A stretch of 64,000 nucleotides of DNA, taken from positions 1 through 64,000 of the forward strand of contig CAZOXM010000001.1 of the NCBI GenBank assembly GCA_964583825.1, read 5' to 3'. The stretch's first letter is position 1, and each line of letters begins with the position of its first letter. A program made the position numbers and the translations under genes. Positions 17,276 to 26,442 of the stretch are shown piece by piece. This DNA comes from GCA-1730015 sp964583825 (GTDB lineage Bacteria; Pseudomonadota; Gammaproteobacteria; Granulosicoccales; Granulosicoccaceae). Below the pieces are notes generated by a model, which saw only the letters and a program-made list of their open reading frames with translations, was not told the DNA's origin and did not search any database.

Positions 17276-18976
17276 ATGAATTGTTTAGGCAGTTGGAAGG
17301 CCGCATGGTCAGTGCAAAGCGCTTTGCGGGCTTGTGCATTCGTCGTCGTGCCGTGGCTGTTTACTGCTGGCACGGTGGCGGCAGAGATGGCCGACTTCGA
17401 TGGCGATGGCATCGTTGACAGCATTGATGCGGATCAGGACAACGACGGCCTGCTCAACGCCGAAGAGGGTCTGGTAATGGTCACGCAGGAAGCGCTGTCA
17501 CAGCCGGTGGGATACTTGTTTGCATCCGAAGATACGCCAGATATCCTCGGGCAGGGGCAGCGGGGACGGTACCGTCTGCAGCGTCCGTATCATCGGTTAT
17601 GGTTTACTGGCGAGGTGATAGGATCTGCCGAGTTCGTTAACTGGCAACAGATCGACGGGCTGGTTAAAGTGCAGCATGCCCGCGCCGGAGAAACCACATT
17701 AGAGTGGACATTGCGGCAGCGTACCGGCGCGATACAACCGTTCGATATCGACATTAAGATATCTGATCTGGATGTCGAGCGGCAGGAGGCAGTTTCAGTA
17801 GAAAAAGCTTCTATCGTCGGCTATTCGCTGACAGACAACACAGCCGTTGACGTCAGCGAGTCGGATTCACGCATTACTTTTGCAGCGATCGGTGACCACG
17901 GCGCCAACACCAACGCAGTGGTCCTGCATGTTCGCGACCGACATCGCCTGCGTATTCGATATCACAATAGCGCACCGAAAAATGCAAGTGCCGGTATTCG
18001 CGCCGGCTTTATTCATTCATTTGATACAAAAGACATCAACAACTACACCATGATGATCAGTATGAGAGACACTGATCTGGATGGCATGCCTGATCATCGC
18101 GATACCGACCGTGATAATGATGGCGTCGCTGATGTGGTTGAAGCGGGCTATGTAGAGGACGAGGCAGATGTGGCTGCTATTGCCGTGGATGAATTTGGTA
18201 AACCGGTGTTTCCGGGCTCATTGCGGGTGGGCCATCCCCCTGACCAGGAGTTCGATTCAGACCGCGACGGACTTCGCGACCGACAGGAGTGGTACCTCGG
18301 GACTGATGTGTCCGACTTTGATACAGACAATGACGGTTTTGGGGACGGGGAAGAGGTAACCGTGTTTCATAGCGACCCGCTGGACGCTAACAGTTTTCCG
18401 TCAAGCGGCGCACAAACGGATATGGTCGAAGACCATGACCGGGACGGAATTCCCGATCACATGGAGGGTTACGGTGATCTCGACGGTGATGGTATTCCCG
18501 ATAACTATGATCTGGACAGTGACAATGATGGACTCCCTGATCGTGTTGAGGGGCTAGCTGATACCGATGGAGATGGTTTGGCGGATCTGCACGATCTCGA
18601 TTCTGATGATGATGGTTATTTTGACTTGATCGAAGCCGGCTATGGTGATTTCGATAAGAATGGTGTGGTAGATCGGTTGGTCGACGACAACACCAACGGA
18701 TGGCATGATGCACTTGAAGCCCCTGATTTTCAGGTTCCAGATCAAAATCAGGATGGCGTGCCCGATTTCAGGGATTCGGCGGTTCAGCCTGTACTGGAAG
18801 GAGCCATGCTGAACGATGCCGCCGGCACACAGCGTGAGAACACCGGCGGACTCGCGACCGGCGTAGGCGGGGCGGGGTGCGCAATGCGCCCACAGGGTCG
18901 TGATGCATCAATGGTGCTACTATCGCTACTCGTTGTGCTATACGGAAGCATCTGCATCAGGAGACGGTCTATTTGA
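17276..18976 (+). CDS. Calcium-repeat surface protein with C-terminal sorting-like tail
   Basis: The 566-residue protein starts at ATG 17276 (an upstream in-frame start at 17189 adds no signal-like sequence). Residues 1 to about 38 form a signal peptide ending near TVAAEM. Aspartate-rich thrombospondin type 3-like calcium repeats follow, of the form D-x-D-x-D-G-x-x-D, as in DFDGDGIVDS and DTDRDNDGVADV; a non-repetitive domain lies in between (about 60-260) and a long repeat block comes near 265-520. The C-terminus has a Gly-Gly-x-Gly-Cys motif (near 530), a hydrophobic helix (MVLLSLLVVLYGSICI) and an arginine cluster (RRRS). That tripartite tail resembles bacterial sorting signals such as the MYXO- or JDVT-CTERM types. 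It overlaps the next lipoprotein gene, so they are coupled. Confidence 0.82.
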   Translation: MNCLGSWKAAWSVQSALRACAFVVVPWLFTAGTVAAEMADFDGDGIVDSIDADQDNDGLLNAEEGLVMVTQEALSQPVGYLFASEDTPDILGQGQRGRYRLQRPYHRLWFTGEVIGSAEFVNWQQIDGLVKVQHARAGETTLEWTLRQRTGAIQPFDIDIKISDLDVERQEAVSVEKASIVGYSLTDNTAVDVSESDSRITFAAIGDHGANTNAVVLHVRDRHRLRIRYHNSAPKNASAGIRAGFIHSFDTKDINNYTMMISMRDTDLDGMPDHRDTDRDNDGVADVVEAGYVEDEADVAAIAVDEFGKPVFPGSLRVGHPPDQEFDSDRDGLRDRQEWYLGTDVSDFDTDNDGFGDGEEVTVFHSDPLDANSFPSSGAQTDMVEDHDRDGIPDHMEGYGDLDGDGIPDNYDLDSDNDGLPDRVEGLADTDGDGLADLHDLDSDDDGYFDLIEAGYGDFDKNGVVDRLVDDNTNGWHDALEAPDFQVPDQNQDGVPDFRDSAVQPVLEGAMLNDAAGTQRENTGGLATGVGGAGCAMRPQGRDASMVLLSLLVVLYGSICIRRRSI

Positions 18977-19530
18977 AGTTTTTGGTTATTTGTGCGGCAT
19001 GCCTGCTGGGTGGATGTGTCGGTACCACCCTGCTGCAGGAGCCCGTCGATGAAGCCTCCAAGCGCAGCGACACGGAGGGTACGCCAGAGCGCCCGCACAG
19101 AACGGTAACTGTGTCACTTGATGCCGTTACAGCAGCGAAGTATCTGCCGATTGTCTCGCAGCGTGTCATCACAGCCGAACCGTTCAAAGTAGTGGAGCGG
19201 AGCTACGGGGAGGTGATGTATGAATTGGATGGGATAGAAGTTATTCGTATTCTTGATCACTGTAGCGTGCCGGAGGCGGTGGACGCACCGGCGCGTCGAT
19301 GTCGCAACGTCGTTCGTCGTGAACATCAGTATTTGCCAGTCGAAAAATCAGGAATAACCAACGAAAGCGGGCAGGCGGTATTGCAACTGCGGGCGACTCG
19401 TTATCGACTTCGCCTGGAAACCGTACCTACGGTCGAGGACGAACACTGTTACTGGGGTGGTGCGGTGACTATTGAAGGGGATGTGAACGAAGTGTCGTTA
19501 CCGATGCTCGTTCACTGCGAATCGGAGTAG
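18973..19530 (+). CDS. Putative lipoprotein
   Basis: The 185-residue protein starts at TTG 18973, overlapping the stop of the surface-protein gene. Its N-terminus, MKFLVICAACLLGGCVG, is a lipoprotein signal with lipobox LGGC (Cys15). The mature part is rich in beta-type sequence with four further cysteines that could form disulfides. No family is recognised. It has no +2 aspartate, so outer-membrane sorting is likely. It may partner the calcium-repeat protein. Its 3' end overlaps the convergent REC-GGDEF-EAL gene by 19 bp. Confidence 0.75.
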   Translation: MKFLVICAACLLGGCVGTTLLQEPVDEASKRSDTEGTPERPHRTVTVSLDAVTAAKYLPIVSQRVITAEPFKVVERSYGEVMYELDGIEVIRILDHCSVPEAVDAPARRCRNVVRREHQYLPVEKSGITNESGQAVLQLRATRYRLRLETVPTVEDEHCYWGGAVTIEGDVNEVSLPMLVHCESE

Positions 19531-21311
19531 GTTTTTTTTAACAGTTCAGTAAATGCTTTGGCGACTACCGGTTTGCTGCACAGGTAGCCCTGATAAAGTT
19601 CGCACTGCAGTAGCTTCATATGATTTAACTGCACGTCTGTTTCGATGCCCTCCGCAACCACGGTCATACCCAGATCATGCGCCATCGAGACCATGGCTCT
19701 GACGATAGGTGAGCGCGATTCCTCTGACTGTACCTCTTCGATAAACGATCGGTCAATCTTCAATTCATCCAGTGGCAGTCGTTGCAGATAGCTCAGGGAT
19801 GAGTATCCGGTGCCAAAGTCATCGATTGAGAGCCGCACACCGAGGTCTTTCAGATTGTGCAGTAACTCGATATTGGATTCAGCGTTTTCCATGACCATGT
19901 TCTCGGTGAGTTCGAGCGTCAGAGAGGATGCAGGGAAACCGGTTTTCTCAACAATCTTTGACACGGTCAGATCCATTCTTGAGTCGTGGATTTGCCGTAT
20001 TGATACGTTGACGGCCAATTTGAAATCCATGGCGAACTGACGCTGCCACTCGGCGGCTTGTGAGCACGCACGCTCCAGAATCCAGGCACCGATCGGCACG
20101 ATTTGTCCGGTGCGCTCGGTGATCGGGATAAACTCGTCCGGTGAAACGAACCCGATGTCCGGACTGATCCAGCGGATCAGTGCTTCAGCACCAATGATAT
20201 CGCCGGTAATCAGATCTACCTTGGGTTGGTAGGTTACCTTTAGTTCGTCGTTTTCTATGGCTTTGTGGAGTCCGTTTTCAATAGCGAGAATACGTGTTGA
20301 TTCCTCGTTCATGGAGCCGGAGTAGAACGCATAGCTTTCGCGCCCGCCCTGATCTTTTGCATAGGCCATCGCAGTTTCAGCGTTGCTGATAAGTTGCTGC
20401 GGTTCCACGGCATCGTCCGGAAAAATCGATATGCCGATTTTAGTGCTGGGGAAAATCAGTTGTCCTTCGAGATTTAACGGGTCGCTGGTTTCAATAATAA
20501 TACGACGTGCGAGAACCGCCGCTTGCTGCGGGTTGTCAATATGTCCGAGAAATATAGAGAACTTATCGCCGCTGGTGCGAGCAAGTGTGGTGGTAATGTC
20601 GGTACCAAATGTGTCGCGTATTACATTTGTAGATCGAACGCAGTTTTCAAGCTTTCGGGAGTACAGTTGAATGAAACGATTGCCGGTGTCTCGTCCCATT
20701 GAATTATTGACGGTCTTCAGGTTTTCCAGGTGAATATGGATGGCAGCACCCAGTGCCTGTTCTGCTTTGAGTAGCTCCAGTGCAGCCTGTGTGTTGTCGA
20801 CAAATACGTCCAGTTTTGCCAGGCCGGTCAGCTGGTCGTAATTTACCATCTGATGCTGATAGGCTTTAGCCGCCAGTGTATTGCGCAAGCGCAGCGCCAG
20901 TTCACTTGCATCGACCGGTTTTGCGAGAAAATCCATTGCGCCCAGCTGTAGCGCGCGAAGTTTTGTTTCAGCGTCATCTGATGAAGTCAGAATAACGACC
21001 GGGATGTGTTGCAGCGCTTTGGATCCGCGCATCGCCTGCAGTACATCGAAGCCGGACACCTCCGGCATCATGAGGTCGAGCAATACCACGTCTGGCTTTT
21101 CCGCCCGCATGATACTGATCGCCTTTGCGGAGTCGCTGGTGGTGACGAAGTTGGAGTACCCTTCGCCAGTCAGGTAAGTCTGCAATACATCGGTATTGAT
21201 GGGTTCATCGTCGACCAGCATTATTTTGGCCGACGAAATGAGCGACTCGTACTGATTGTTTTCACTCTCAGATTCGAGAAATACACTGTTGTCGATGGCG
21301 GTGTTATGCAT
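19512..21311 (-). CDS. Response regulator with degenerate GGDEF and EAL domain
   Basis: The 599-residue protein has a receiver domain (about 28-145, phospho-acceptor Asp79 in VVLLDLMMP), a GGDEF-like domain whose signature reads SGDKF (247-251), and an EAL domain (about 345-590). The EAL half keeps EAL (376-378), LTENM, DDFGTGYSSL, DRSFI and EGIET, so c-di-GMP phosphodiesterase activity is expected. The GGDEF half is probably not a cyclase and may only bind GTP. It starts 22 bp after the hybrid kinase gene stop, so the kinase is the likely phosphate donor. Confidence 0.92.
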   Translation of the reverse strand: MHNTAIDNSVFLESESENNQYESLISSAKIMLVDDEPINTDVLQTYLTGEGYSNFVTTSDSAKAISIMRAEKPDVVLLDLMMPEVSGFDVLQAMRGSKALQHIPVVILTSSDDAETKLRALQLGAMDFLAKPVDASELALRLRNTLAAKAYQHQMVNYDQLTGLAKLDVFVDNTQAALELLKAEQALGAAIHIHLENLKTVNNSMGRDTGNRFIQLYSRKLENCVRSTNVIRDTFGTDITTTLARTSGDKFSIFLGHIDNPQQAAVLARRIIIETSDPLNLEGQLIFPSTKIGISIFPDDAVEPQQLISNAETAMAYAKDQGGRESYAFYSGSMNEESTRILAIENGLHKAIENDELKVTYQPKVDLITGDIIGAEALIRWISPDIGFVSPDEFIPITERTGQIVPIGAWILERACSQAAEWQRQFAMDFKLAVNVSIRQIHDSRMDLTVSKIVEKTGFPASSLTLELTENMVMENAESNIELLHNLKDLGVRLSIDDFGTGYSSLSYLQRLPLDELKIDRSFIEEVQSEESRSPIVRAMVSMAHDLGMTVVAEGIETDVQLNHMKLLQCELYQGYLCSKPVVAKAFTELLKKTYSDSQ

Positions 21312-21333
21312 AGGTATTTTAATTTCGCCGGTG

Positions 21334-24261
21334 CTAGGCTGAATTCCTGTGCTCTACTGAGTTGCTGTCGTTTCCCGGGACAACAATGTTGTTTGCGTAT
21401 CTTTTCACCTGGTTCAGCAGGTCGCCAAGATTTCTGTTGTCGTTGTTTTTTGCGTCGCGTTCCATCTCTGCAGCGGGTTCTGTAAATATTTCAAAGCCAA
21501 CCGTGCCGCCTGATCCTTTTAGCCAATGAGCAATATTGGCAACTTCGGTGAAATCGTTAGCGGCGATCGCTTTCTCAAGCTTCGCGAGCTGTGTGTCCAG
21601 TCGTGATACGAATCTCAGAATGATCGGACGGAATGCCGGATTCTGTTCTGCGAGTCTGCTTTCTATCGGTGTGTCGACGACCGGGTGCGTTTCTTGAGAA
21701 TGCAGTGTCGGTCTGACGTCCCCTGACTGCGTGTTTATTGCGTCTGTCTGTGGTGGTGCGACGCCGGTGTCAAGTCGTTCGGCTAGCGCACGAATTTCAT
21801 GAATCGTAGCAGTAACAAGCTGATGGTCTGTGGCTTTGGCGGCTTCCTCCAGCGTGCTGGCTGGTTGGTACAGAGCGTCGAAGCCGACAGTGCCCCCCGA
21901 GCCTTTCAGCCAGTGGGCTATCGAAGTCACTTCTTCATAATTGCCGCTTGAAGCTGCGTCATGTAGTAGCGGCAGTTGCTTGTGTAGCTTGTCGACGAAT
22001 TTTACGACCACATGGCTCAGTGCAGTCGAAGCAGCCATCCGACTGTAGATCGGCGTCTTGTCGATTGTGACTTCTGTGCTGTGCGCCGGCAGGGCAGGTG
22101 CCGGTTGAGCCAGGGGCCCAGCGGAAGACGGCGCGTCAACACATTTCCCACCGAGCAGTTCCCCGAGCAGGCAGGTGAGTGCGTCGATGTCGATTGGCTT
22201 TGTCATGTAGTGTGAAAAGCCGGATGCAAGAATCCGCTCTTCATAGCCTTTCATCGCGTTGGCGGTGAGTGCGATGATCGGTTGCGTCACACCATTGCCG
22301 CGAAGTGTTTCTGCCGCCTGATATCCGTCCATCACAGGCATTTGAATGTCGGAAAGAATAATATCGTAGTTCTGCTCGGCGGCCTTTTGCACCCCGACCG
22401 CACCGTTTTCTGCGGTATCGCACTCCAGGTTCAGGTCCGACAGTACCAGAGAGAGCAGTTCTCGATTTTCGGCCGCATCATCGATAACCAGTATCTTCGA
22501 GGGCGGAAACTCCCACACGGTGCTTGTATCTGCAACCGCCACCTCACCCATGCGGTCGAGCAGGGTTTGCGGAGAAATGAGTTCAACACCCTGCAATGAT
22601 CCGGTCGACACGCGCGCGGTGAAGGTAGTGCCCAGGCCCGGTTCGCTGGAGACCACAATATCACCTCCCAGCGCTCCGGCCAGTTTTTTACTGATCGCCA
22701 GTCCCAGGCCGGTTCCGCCGAATCGGCGTGTGATGGACGAGTCGGCCTGCACAAACGGTTTGAATATTGACTGCAGCTGTTCGTCATTCATGCCTATACC
22801 GCTGTCGGTGACATCGATAACCAGCATCGGCTCCGGTGACGAATGATCTTCCAGCCGCAACACAATTTTTACACCGCCCTGTTCGGTAAATTTAATTGCG
22901 TTACCGACCAGATTGGTGATGATCTGACGCAGCCTTGAGCTGTCGCTCAGTATCACCTCGGGAAGTGGTTCCGGAATTTCTATATCAAGGGATATCGATT
23001 TTTCACGGGCTCTTACACCGAGTACCTGTACGACGTCATGTGCGACCACATGGGGCTTGCATTCAATCTTCTCGACTTCCAGAGCACCTGACTCTACCTT
23101 GGACAGATCAAGTATGTCGTTGATCAATTCAAGCAGATGCTGACCGCTGCCAGAGATGGTATCCAGGTGCCTCAGCCAGTTCTTGTCCGCGCTGCCGGTG
23201 CCGCGCTTCAATAAGTCCGTGAAACCCAGAATAGCAGTCATGGGTGTTCTGATTTCATGGCTCATGTTGGAGAGAAAACTGGTCTTCGCGCTATTGGCCT
23301 GCTCAGCGGCATCGATTGCCAGACGCAGTTGTTGTTCTTTTTCTTCCAGCTCTGTGATGTCATCAAGGCTAATCAAAACGCCTGTTGCGCGTTTGCCTGC
23401 GATAATGGGCGAGCAGTTCACCAGAAATTTGTGCCACACCTCATCGTTCCCCTTTAACCACAAGGGCTGTCCGCGCAGTGTTTTCTTTTCCTTTAATGCC
23501 GTATGCCACGGAAAGTCGCTTTCTGCAACCGGTACGACCTCAGTTGGTTGCGAATCACCGGTATGCCAGTCGAAGCTTGCGGCGTGTTTGCCAATGATCA
23601 CTTCAGTGGACTGACCGGTGACCTGCTGGAAGGCGGTGTTCGCCAAAACCACATTGGCCTTTTGATCAATGACCAATAGTGCTTCTGCCAGTGTGTCGAG
23701 GGCCGAGCGCACGCGACCGGGAACGGCCTGGGACGGGTTGAGCGCTTTCAGCATTCTGCCGAGATACAGGTAGAAAAAAGCGAAGCAAATGAGCCCGACA
23801 AACCCGATCAGTGAAAAGCGGGAGTTCTTCAGGTAACCGAGCCAGCCACTGCCTTCGGGGCGGTCAAAATACAGCACTATCTCACCCCATACCTCCTGAT
23901 TTTGCAGTATCGGTAAAACGATTCGGGTTTCAGAGGATTCGCTTGCGTCATTGTCTAACACTGCGTCTGCCTCCCCAAACAGCAGTGGTTCGGGGTCGGC
24001 TTCGCGTCTGATGCTGGCGGCCAGCAGATCGGCGTTTCTCTCGATGCTGAATTCAAGGTTTTGCGCCACGCCACTATAGTCTTCGCTGGCAAGCAACAGC
24101 GTACTGCCGGACGCGATTGATTCCGCCAGAATCACGCGTCCGTTAATCACCGCCTGTCTGCGATCGGGTACCAAATCGAGCAGAACAGCAATGAGAATAA
24201 CGGACGTCACAATCGAGGTTAAACCTGTAGCCAGGTGGAATCTGGCAGAGAGATTTTTCAT
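21334..24261 (-). CDS. Hybrid sensor histidine kinase with two Hpt domains
   Basis: The 975-residue inner-membrane kinase has two membrane helices (about 10-30 and 148-170) around a small periplasmic sensor, then PAS (about 185-310), HisKA (phospho-His335 in MSHEIRTPM), HATPase (about 430-560, with DSGIGM and GGTGLGLAISKKLAG), a receiver (about 590-705, Asp in ILSDIQMP) and two Hpt domains (His783 and His912). Both Hpt copies share the 15-residue stretch SIAHWLKGSGGTVGF or nearly so, pointing to internal duplication. It is first in an operon with the REC-GGDEF-EAL gene, so its output is probably c-di-GMP turnover. The stimulus is unknown. Confidence 0.93.
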   Translation of the reverse strand: MKNLSARFHLATGLTSIVTSVILIAVLLDLVPDRRQAVINGRVILAESIASGSTLLLASEDYSGVAQNLEFSIERNADLLAASIRREADPEPLLFGEADAVLDNDASESSETRIVLPILQNQEVWGEIVLYFDRPEGSGWLGYLKNSRFSLIGFVGLICFAFFYLYLGRMLKALNPSQAVPGRVRSALDTLAEALLVIDQKANVVLANTAFQQVTGQSTEVIIGKHAASFDWHTGDSQPTEVVPVAESDFPWHTALKEKKTLRGQPLWLKGNDEVWHKFLVNCSPIIAGKRATGVLISLDDITELEEKEQQLRLAIDAAEQANSAKTSFLSNMSHEIRTPMTAILGFTDLLKRGTGSADKNWLRHLDTISGSGQHLLELINDILDLSKVESGALEVEKIECKPHVVAHDVVQVLGVRAREKSISLDIEIPEPLPEVILSDSSRLRQIITNLVGNAIKFTEQGGVKIVLRLEDHSSPEPMLVIDVTDSGIGMNDEQLQSIFKPFVQADSSITRRFGGTGLGLAISKKLAGALGGDIVVSSEPGLGTTFTARVSTGSLQGVELISPQTLLDRMGEVAVADTSTVWEFPPSKILVIDDAAENRELLSLVLSDLNLECDTAENGAVGVQKAAEQNYDIILSDIQMPVMDGYQAAETLRGNGVTQPIIALTANAMKGYEERILASGFSHYMTKPIDIDALTCLLGELLGGKCVDAPSSAGPLAQPAPALPAHSTEVTIDKTPIYSRMAASTALSHVVVKFVDKLHKQLPLLHDAASSGNYEEVTSIAHWLKGSGGTVGFDALYQPASTLEEAAKATDHQLVTATIHEIRALAERLDTGVAPPQTDAINTQSGDVRPTLHSQETHPVVDTPIESRLAEQNPAFRPIILRFVSRLDTQLAKLEKAIAANDFTEVANIAHWLKGSGGTVGFEIFTEPAAEMERDAKNNDNRNLGDLLNQVKRYANNIVVPGNDSNSVEHRNSA

Positions 24262-24757
24262 GATCGTGCCGCTTTATAGGTATACGCATAGACGGTCATC
24301 TGTAGGAACCAGCGACTATTGCTCATATATCTGAGTGCCTGACTGCGCTCTTTTTCAGTTTTTTCGACGTGGGTCCGCCTTTTGACCGGGTGAAGTCTTT
24401 GCGCGTTTCGGTGCCCTGGTCCCCATCATTTGCCGCTGATGTCGGATACCGGTAGCCAGGTGGAACCTGTCGCCACGCCGACAGGCCGGCGAATAAATTC
24501 GGTATTATTCCAGGTGGACGACCGGCACGTGACGCCCACGAAACCGCTTCAGAAATCCCGTTGCTGTGTTTGCTGTGGTGATGCCTGACAGATAGCCAGG
24601 GGGCTGCGCGGTAGAAGTTCGCGCGGCAAATCCCCATGGGGTGCAGGCTGGTGGGGCGTGCGGAAAGTTCGAACGACTTTACAGCCCAACGGCCTCCAGG
24701 GGGCGGGCAAGTCTGAACTATTTGGCGAAATGCATATTCGCCAAACAGCTCACCGGA
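24262..24757. other. Intergenic region without recognised gene
   Basis: This 496 bp gap lies between the kinase start and the thrC stop. It should contain the kinase promoter and the thrC terminator region. One 104-codon minus-strand frame (24323-24637) is arginine- and proline-rich with no recognised motif, and I do not call it. A short hairpin near the thrC end is listed separately. Confidence 0.5.
24721..24745 (-). terminator. Hairpin downstream of thrC
   Basis: Arms TTTGGCGAA (24721-24729) and TTCGCCAAA (24737-24745) pair around a 7-base spacer. It lies 12 bp past the thrC stop on the transcribed strand. No U-tract follows, so it is a possible, not proven, terminator. Confidence 0.45.
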
Positions 24758-26152
24758 CTACAAAGCACTGCCAAACTTCGAATCGATTGCGGATTGTACT
24801 TCTGCCGGTGATACGTGGACGAATGATTCCGGCTGGGTGAACTGATTCTTTACGTGATCCGGAATAGCCGGCTTGACTCCGGTCGCCTGCTGCACTGCGT
24901 CGGAAAATTTGGCCGGATGTGCGGTTTCCACCACAACAGTCTGGCCACTCAAACGATCTGACCTTTTGCTGACGGCGTGAAACGCGGTGGCAGTGTGCGG
25001 GCAGATTATTTTTTCGTGCTGTTGCCAAACCAACTGCATTGTCGACAGCGCGTCCTCTTCGGTGCATCGGTGGGCCAGGAAATCTTGCGCAAGGAAGCGC
25101 ATTTCGCTATCGCTCAGATCGTAGCCCTTTGCCCGTTCAAGCTCATCCTGTGCCTGTTCCACTGCCGCTGTATTGTGTTGTTTTATATGCCAGAGTAGGC
25201 GTTCGAAGTTACTCGACACCTGAATATCCATACTTGGAGAAATAGTTTTAACTGTCTTCCTGCCCTGCATGCGGCCGGTATCGAACAGCCTTGGTAGTAC
25301 ATCGTTATCATTGGATGAAATCACCAGCTTGTCGATCGGCGCACCCAGTTGTTTCGCGATGTAGGCTGCGTATACGTTGCCGAAGTTGCCAGTCGGCACA
25401 ATGAAGTTAACCGCTTCTCGGGTATCGTTGTTAATGATTCCGCTGGTGCGCAGGTAGTAGGCAGTCTGCAGCAGGATTCTCACAATGTTGATTGAATTTA
25501 CCGCGGTGTAGCCGTAACGTTGCGCTGCATCAGTCTGGTAGAGTTGTTTCACTGTGCGCTGGCAGTCGTCGAAGTCGCCTGCAACACACAGTGGCAGCAC
25601 ATTGTCTGCACCGGTGGTTGTCATTTGCTTTCGTTGAAAATCCGATACGCCGCCATCCGGAAATAACACCACGGCATTAATTCTTTCGCGATTGGCGAAT
25701 GCGGACACCGTAGCGGCCCCGGTATCGCCCGAGGTAGCGCACAGCACTGTTGCTGTTTTATTTTCGACTTCGAGCTGACTGTCGATTATCTCCGCCAGCG
25801 GAGCGAGCGCAAAGTCTTTAAAGGCGAGTGTCGGCCCGTGCATGAGTTCCAGCGCCCAAAGCGCATCTCCCATTGAGGTCACCGGCGGGCCGACTGGTGC
25901 CTGGAAACTGTTCATGGCGCGATGTACTGCCTGGTCAATCAGTGCTTGCGGGAGTGATCCGTCGTCGAAAATCTGTAACACTCGACTGGCGATGTCGGCA
26001 TACTCTCCGTGCAGCAATGCCTCGCTGTTCGCCGGACTAACTAACGGCCATTGCCGAGGCACGAATAAACCGCCGTCTGAGGCCGTGCCGCGCGTGAGAA
26101 GTGCGGCGAGCGGCTGATGTTCGTCGCCACCGCGAGTGCTGATATAATTCAC
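24758..26152 (-). CDS. thrC: Threonine synthase
   Basis: The 464-residue PLP enzyme makes threonine from O-phosphohomoserine. The N-terminal MNYISTRGG, the PLP-lysine segment HGPTLAFKDFAL (near 108), CATSGDTGAATVSAF (near 138) and VPTGNFGNVYA (near 250) are diagnostic of the long (fungal/gammaproteobacterial) form. The start codon is GTG with a weak ribosome site. It is monocistronic here, without the thrA and thrB partners of an enteric-type operon. Confidence 0.95.
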   Translation of the reverse strand: MNYISTRGGDEHQPLAALLTRGTASDGGLFVPRQWPLVSPANSEALLHGEYADIASRVLQIFDDGSLPQALIDQAVHRAMNSFQAPVGPPVTSMGDALWALELMHGPTLAFKDFALAPLAEIIDSQLEVENKTATVLCATSGDTGAATVSAFANRERINAVVLFPDGGVSDFQRKQMTTTGADNVLPLCVAGDFDDCQRTVKQLYQTDAAQRYGYTAVNSINIVRILLQTAYYLRTSGIINNDTREAVNFIVPTGNFGNVYAAYIAKQLGAPIDKLVISSNDNDVLPRLFDTGRMQGRKTVKTISPSMDIQVSSNFERLLWHIKQHNTAAVEQAQDELERAKGYDLSDSEMRFLAQDFLAHRCTEEDALSTMQLVWQQHEKIICPHTATAFHAVSKRSDRLSGQTVVVETAHPAKFSDAVQQATGVKPAIPDHVKNQFTQPESFVHVSPAEVQSAIDSKFGSAL

Positions 26153-26442
26153 CGAAATCCAGTCGTCATCTAAACAGATCGGATTTTAGCAAGGAACGAT
26201 ACCCCGGTTTCTGGAAATTGATCAACAGACGATGCCGCGGAGCCGCCCATGCGGGTTAGCCTGACGGCGCGATTTGTCGGTTACCAGCGCTGGTGCTGCC
26301 AATGCGTAACAGCTTCCGTGGTGTGCTTTGCGCAGCACCCGTTTATTGCCAAAGGCTGATCCGGGTGTTGCCCGGGGTTGAAGCGGGTAATTGAAACTGG
26401 AAAACTGCGCGCCCGCGCCCAGCTGCCCTCAATGGAGTCACT

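Noticed and set aside
24323..24637. 104-codon minus-strand frame downstream of the kinase start
   Set aside because: Rich in Arg, Pro and Ser, no motif, no clear ribosome site; looks like chance in GC-rich intergenic DNA.
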